Below, in pieces: positions 60,133 through 64,000 of a stretch of 64,000 bases of DNA; the stretch's first letter is position 1, and each line of letters opens with the position of its first letter. Source of the DNA: Pantoea coffeiphila. GTDB lineage: Bacteria; Pseudomonadota; Gammaproteobacteria; Enterobacterales; Enterobacteriaceae. The DNA is taken from contig NZ_JAFBFW010000001.1 in NCBI RefSeq assembly GCF_016909495.1, forward strand, positions 124,001 to 188,000, given 5' to 3'. Below the pieces are notes generated by a model that was not told the DNA's origin, searched no databases, and saw nothing but the letters and a program-made list of their open reading frames with translations. The translations under genes were made by a program, and so were the position numbers.

Positions 60133-61029
60133 ATAGACATTAAGCAGTTAATTTACCTCTGTAATCTGGAGCGCGAACGCCACTTTGGCCGCGCTGCCGA
60201 GGCCAGTTTTGTCAGCCAGCCGACCCTTTCAATGCGCCTGAAAAATCTGGAGCGCGAGCTGGGTCTTTCGCTGATCAACCGCAGCAATAACTTTGACGGT
60301 TTTACGCCAGAGGGCGAGCGTGTGCTCTCGTGGGCGCGGGAAATCGTTTCGGTTTATCAGGGGCTGAAGCTGGAAGTGGAATCGCTGAAGCACGGTGTCA
60401 GCGGTACGCTGCGCATCGGCGTGGTGCCGCAGTGCAGTATTTCCCTGCCGCAGCTGCTGAAGGCGGTATCCGATCGTTATCCCCAGCTGGATTATCGCAT
60501 CGCGGTGCTTAGTGCCGACCAGCTGCTGGAAGCGCTGAACAGCCACACGGTGGATGTCGGTATCGGTTTCTTTGAGCTGGCTACGCTGCGGGAACTGCAT
60601 TTTCAGGCAGAAATGCTGGACGATCGCGGCGTTGAGGTTATCTGGCATCCGCAGCACTTCCCGCAGCTGGCGGGAGATACGCCGCTGGCGCTGGCAGATG
60701 TGGTTTCGCTGCCGCTGTGCCTGGCCGACCGTACGCGCTATTTCCGCCGCTATCTGGACAGCCATTTCCTCGACGCCGGGCATACCCTGCGCGTGGTAAT
60801 GGAAACAACCTCTATCTTCCAGTTAATTCAGGGCGTGCAGGTGGGGCTGGGCTGCCTGATTTCCCCGGTCGGGCATCTGATCCCGGAAAGTATTGGTGAA
60901 CTGTGCCGACGTCCGCTGCTGATGCCGCCGATGTCGCGCCACGGCGCGGTGGTCATCGCTGAGCCGGGACGCGCCACGCCGCTGGCGCAGCATTTCTTTG
61001 ATGAGGTCAGGCACCTGCTGATCAACTGA
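60133..61029 (+). CDS. LysR-family regulator with no canonical start codon
   Basis: LysR-type DNA-binding regulator: N-terminal helix-turn-helix (HFGRAAEASFVSQPTLSMRL) and an effector domain (about 90-295). The conserved start is expected as M-DIKQLIYLCNLERERHFG, but the codon there is ATA (60133-60135). No in-frame ATG, GTG or TTG lies between the upstream stop (60097-60099) and residue 34; the first ATG (60232) is inside the recognition helix. Either ATA or the ATT at 60139 is used, or the gene has lost its start and is a pseudogene. Otherwise the frame is intact for 298 residues. Its neighbours suggest it controls the PTS or YdeP-type gene. Confidence 0.72.
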   Translation: MDIKQLIYLCNLERERHFGRAAEASFVSQPTLSMRLKNLERELGLSLINRSNNFDGFTPEGERVLSWAREIVSVYQGLKLEVESLKHGVSGTLRIGVVPQCSISLPQLLKAVSDRYPQLDYRIAVLSADQLLEALNSHTVDVGIGFFELATLRELHFQAEMLDDRGVEVIWHPQHFPQLAGDTPLALADVVSLPLCLADRTRYFRRYLDSHFLDAGHTLRVVMETTSIFQLIQGVQVGLGCLISPVGHLIPESIGELCRRPLLMPPMSRHGAVVIAEPGRATPLAQHFFDEVRHLLIN

Positions 61030-61177
61030 CAGCAGGCCGGTAACTTCTCTTACAGGATTTCAGCGTTCTATCAGCCCGGAAATGTCTCCTGCTGAGCTTC
61101 GGTACGGATATCAGGTCTGCGGTATCTGCGGTTGAACACAACGATCGCCATCAGACCTGCATCAATCCTCTGAGATA

Positions 61178-62323
61178 TTAATGATTCTCAACACTGACCG
61201 TGCCCAGGCTCTGCATCAGGCGGTTTGACCAGCTGGCGGCGGCCACGCTCAGGATCACATCGAAAATCTCAGCGGTCGATAAACCTGCCTCGCGCAGCGG
61301 CTGCAAATGTGCCGCGCTAAAACGTTCGGGAACGCGCGTCAGCTGGGCGGCCAGCAGAATGATCGCTTTCTGCCGCTCAGTGGCGATGCTTAATGCCTGG
61401 TCGACATTTTCCCACAGCGCATCGCGCAGTTCTCCTGCCGGATAGTGAGCAAAGCAAATGCTGCTGCCGTTGATACGTGCGGTGACCGCGGCGGCAAGGG
61501 CGGCATCGTCCGACGCGTGCTGTTTTTCCAGTGCAGAGAGCAGATGCCCCCAGCCGTTCAGCACATCGCCATCCTGCGCCAGCAGCCAGACAAAGCTTTC
61601 AGGCTTAATCAACGGTAGACAGAAGGTCAGCGCTTCCAGCTGATCGGCGGCAGCGTAGCGCGGTTCCAGCGGCGTTAGCGCGGGCTGCCATGCTCCGGAC
61701 GAAAGCGAAGCCGCGTCGGGCGGTACGCTAACACCCGGCATCCAGCGTACCGGCAGCGCCATCAGTGCGTGAATACCTGCCACGACCCGAGCCTGGTAGC
61801 TGACGAAGCCGATAATCTGGCTGAAGGTAATGATATCGGGCGCGGTTAATCCCACCTCATCCAGGCGCTGAAGCGCCGCAGAATCGATCAGCGTCGGCTG
61901 CCCGGCAAGCTGGCGGGCGTATTCGGTGATCTGCGTTAAGCGACGATTGCTTTCGCGTGATGAATCCGGCCCAGGCAGCGGATTCAGGCGCGCCGCATAG
62001 TGGTTGCACAGGCGCTGAATGCCCGTCACCTGCGCGACGGTCAGCGCGGTACTGATGCGATCGTACAGCGTCAGGGTATGCGTCAGGCTGGTGGACAGCT
62101 GGCTGGGAAACAGCAGCTGATACAGATCGCGTGACGCCAGATGCAGCGGCTGCGCGCGCTGCACGATAGTCTTTAATTCTCCTTCCGCCTGCTGGGTCAG
62201 ACCAAGTAAAAAACGGTCTGTAATATCGGCGGCCTCAGGCACCAGAGCGCTACGCTGAGCGGGCAGACTGGTCTGGGTTTCATGATACCAGTGGCTGTTG
62301 CCGGGAAAACGGCGTTGTTCCAT
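61178..62323 (-). CDS. yciW: AhpD-like/CMD-domain protein YciW
   Basis: 381-residue protein with two carboxymuconolactone-decarboxylase-like halves; annotated as a putative peroxidase, and E. coli YciW has been linked to cysteine and methionine metabolism. The second half ends NRLMQSLGTVSVENH, typical of YciW. The start at 62323 (MEQRRFPGNSHWYHETQ) has AAGGA six bases upstream and matches the E. coli N-terminus. In E. coli fabI follows toward sapF; here it does not. Confidence 0.88.
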   Translation of the reverse strand: MEQRRFPGNSHWYHETQTSLPAQRSALVPEAADITDRFLLGLTQQAEGELKTIVQRAQPLHLASRDLYQLLFPSQLSTSLTHTLTLYDRISTALTVAQVTGIQRLCNHYAARLNPLPGPDSSRESNRRLTQITEYARQLAGQPTLIDSAALQRLDEVGLTAPDIITFSQIIGFVSYQARVVAGIHALMALPVRWMPGVSVPPDAASLSSGAWQPALTPLEPRYAAADQLEALTFCLPLIKPESFVWLLAQDGDVLNGWGHLLSALEKQHASDDAALAAAVTARINGSSICFAHYPAGELRDALWENVDQALSIATERQKAIILLAAQLTRVPERFSAAHLQPLREAGLSTAEIFDVILSVAAASWSNRLMQSLGTVSVENH

Positions 62324-62552
62324 GGTCATTCCTTTTCAAGTTAACTGACCGTCGGTGCCGTTAAGGTCAAACACACCGCCGATCTGAATGGCATGAATAT
62401 CCTGACGTAAGCGCTGTGGCGAGCAAAATAATGATCGGTGCTATTAAATAGCTGGAAGATATAAGGGCTTAGAAACAGCAGGGACACCGGAGCGGCGCGG
62501 CAGGCCCACCGCGCGCGTCCGAAACGTCTTTTATGAAAGGGAAGATGAAGGC

Positions 62553-63359
62553 TTAACGATCTTTGCGCCAGGCGTCAGCGGTCAGCGGTTCACCAAAATG
62601 GCTGGTGATAAGACGCTTAGTCAGTTCATGCAGCGGGCAGGCCAGCACATCTGCGGTGCTGCCGCGCTCAACCACTTCCCCCTGATGCATCACCAATACC
62701 TGATCGCTGATGTGTTTCATCATGCCGAGGTGCTGAGTCACATAGATGTAGGCGATGCGATGCCGGTCCTGCAGTTCCAGCATCAGATTAATCAACTGCG
62801 AACGCATCGACATATCCAGCGAGGCCAGCGCCTCATCGGCAATAATCACCCGGGGCTGTAGGATCAGCGCGCGGGCCAGGCCGATACGCTGCTTCTGTCC
62901 CGGTGCCAGCATATGCGGGTAGTAGGCGGCGTGATCGCGCAGCAGACCGACCTGACGCAGCGTGGCAATAATTCGCTTCTCCCGCTCTTCGGCATTCAGT
63001 TCGGTATTGAGCCGCAGGGGCAAATCCAGAATCTGGCTGATGCGCTGACGAGGATTCAGCGAGTTAGACGGGTCCTGGAATATCATGCGTATACGCTGAC
63101 TGCGATAGCCGTAATCGCCGTATTCGAGGGCATGATCGTCAATCATCATTTCGCCGGAGGAGGGTTCAATCATCCCGCTCAGCATTTTAGCCAGCGTTGA
63201 CTTACCCGATCCGTTTTCACCGATAACCGCCAGCGTCTGGCCCTCACGCACGGTAAAGCTGACGTCTTTTACTGCCTCAACGTGCTGTCGGCGAAACAGC
63301 CCGGTGCGATAGCGGTAGGTTTTACTGAGGTTGCGCACTTCCAGTAGCGTTTCGTCCAT
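62553..63359 (-). CDS. sapF: Peptide ABC transporter ATPase SapF
   Basis: ATPase subunit of the SapABCDF complex, linked to antimicrobial-peptide resistance in Salmonella and to putrescine export and potassium uptake in E. coli. The 268 residues show Walker A GENGSGKST, Q-loop FQDPSNSLNP, the variant signature LAPGQKQR typical of SapF, Walker B VIIADEALASLD and the H-loop TQHLGMM. Its ATG overlaps the sapD stop (TAATG). It is the last gene of the sap operon. Confidence 0.95.
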   Translation of the reverse strand: MDETLLEVRNLSKTYRYRTGLFRRQHVEAVKDVSFTVREGQTLAVIGENGSGKSTLAKMLSGMIEPSSGEMMIDDHALEYGDYGYRSQRIRMIFQDPSNSLNPRQRISQILDLPLRLNTELNAEEREKRIIATLRQVGLLRDHAAYYPHMLAPGQKQRIGLARALILQPRVIIADEALASLDMSMRSQLINLMLELQDRHRIAYIYVTQHLGMMKHISDQVLVMHQGEVVERGSTADVLACPLHELTKRLITSHFGEPLTADAWRKDR

Positions 63360-64000
63360 TACTGTTGCTCCGTATTCAGCGGGAAGTGGCAGGCGTAAAG
63401 GTGATTCTTTGAACCGCTCAGCCGTGGCGTTTCAATACAGGTGCGCTGCGCGTAGGGGCAGCGCGGGCCAAGACGGCAGCCAATCGGCAGATGCTCCAGC
63501 GACGGAATGGCGCCCGGCAGCGTATTCAACCGGCTTTTGTGCGGTAGCGAGCGGCCAAAGTCCGGCATCGCGCGGATCAGCGCCTGCGTATAAGGATGGT
63601 GGGGGGCGCTAATCAGCTCTTCGCTGACCGCCGTCTCCACCGTCTGACCGCAGTACATCACGTTAATCTTATCGGCCCAGTGGCTCAGCATCTGCAGGTC
63701 GTGGCTGATGAGCAGAATGGTGGTGTTGTTATTCTGATTCAACCTGGAGAGCAGGCGGAAAATCTGCGCCTGGGTGGTTGGCTCCATGGCGTTAGTGGGT
63801 TCGTCGGCAATCAGCAGGCGCGGCTGGTTGGCAAGGGCGATAGCGATCATTACCTTCTGACACTCGCCGTCGGTCAGCTCGTAGGGGAAGCTGCGCATAA
63901 TATCTTTGTGATCTTTAATGCCGACCCGGTGCAGTAGTTCAATGGCTCGATAATGGCGCCAGCGAAAACGCTGATACCAGCGGCCTTTCCACGTTGAACC
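63359..64000 (-). CDS. sapD: Peptide ABC transporter ATPase SapD, cut by window edge
   Basis: C-terminal two-thirds of SapD, the second ATPase of the Sap system; in E. coli it also supports TrkG/TrkH potassium uptake. The reading frame is open to the right edge, so the ATG at 63898 is internal. The visible part includes the signature LTDGECQK, Walker [14 protein letters not shown], the H-loop LISHDLQML and the terminal Cys motif [15 protein letters not shown]. The Walker A lies beyond the window. Confidence 0.95.
   Translation of the reverse strand, partial: GSTWKGRWYQRFRWRHYRAIELLHRVGIKDHKDIMRSFPYELTDGECQKVMIAIALANQPRLLIADEPTNAMEPTTQAQIFRLLSRLNQNNNTTILLISHDLQMLSHWADKINVMYCGQTVETAVSEELISAPHHPYTQALIRAMPDFGRSLPHKSRLNTLPGAIPSLEHLPIGCRLGPRCPYAQRTCIETPRLSGSKNHLYACHFPLNTEQQ

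Overview
The window is chromosomal backbone of a gammaproteobacterium of the order Enterobacterales, most likely an Erwinia/Pantoea-like lineage (Erwiniaceae). It follows the E. coli tdk-to-sap gene order almost gene for gene: tdk, adhE, ychE, oppABCDF, yciU, cls, yciY, yciI, tonB, yciABC, ompW, trp operon, rnm, yciO, rluB, btuR, yciK, sohB, yciN, topA, cysB, ymiA-yciX, acnA, ribA, pgpB, lapAB, pyrF, yciH, osmB, a yciR/pdeR homologue, rnb, yciW, sapF, sapD. The split of trpG from trpD argues against Escherichia or Salmonella; genus and species cannot be fixed from this sequence alone. No IS element, prophage, CRISPR array, tRNA or rRNA was recognised.

Layout. 1-11 kb: nucleotide salvage (tdk, cut by the left edge), fermentative alcohol dehydrogenase, and the oligopeptide importer opp with a separate highly translated binding-protein cistron. 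11-19 kb: envelope genes, with a voltage-gated K+ channel and a DsbG isomerase in places where E. coli has other genes, then cls, tonB, yciABC with a YkgJ-type protein, and an FNR-type site in front of ompW. 19.8-27 kb: trp operon with complete control region (promoter/operator, leader peptide with tandem Trp codons, attenuator). 27-38 kb: rnm, yciO, a small serine-protease lipoprotein in an AT-rich islet, rluB, btuR-yciK, sohB, yciN, topA, cysB. 38-47 kb: two tiny overlooked genes (ymiA and its partner), acnA, ribA, pgpB, lapAB, pyrF-yciH, osmB. 47-54 kb: a replaced segment with a lone L-ribulose-5-phosphate 4-epimerase, a DSF-type signal synthase (RpfF) convergent with its PAS-GGDEF-EAL receptor (RpfR), and a CstA-family transporter. 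54-64 kb: rnb, a lineage-specific block (FdhF/YdeP oxidoreductase, PTS EIIBC, LysR regulator), yciW and the end of the sap operon. fabI, which lies between yciW and sapF in E. coli, is absent here.

The most interesting system is RpfF/RpfR: a fatty-acid quorum signal synthase next to a bifunctional-looking cyclic-di-GMP enzyme with intact GGDEF and EAL motifs. This family is known, so it is notable for what it predicts rather than as a new system. The most anomalous gene is the LysR regulator near 60.1 kb, whose conserved N-terminus has no ATG, GTG or TTG start. The window does not show a clear wholly undescribed system; the less explained pieces are the small proteins, several strong dyads in long intergenic regions, and the protease islet.
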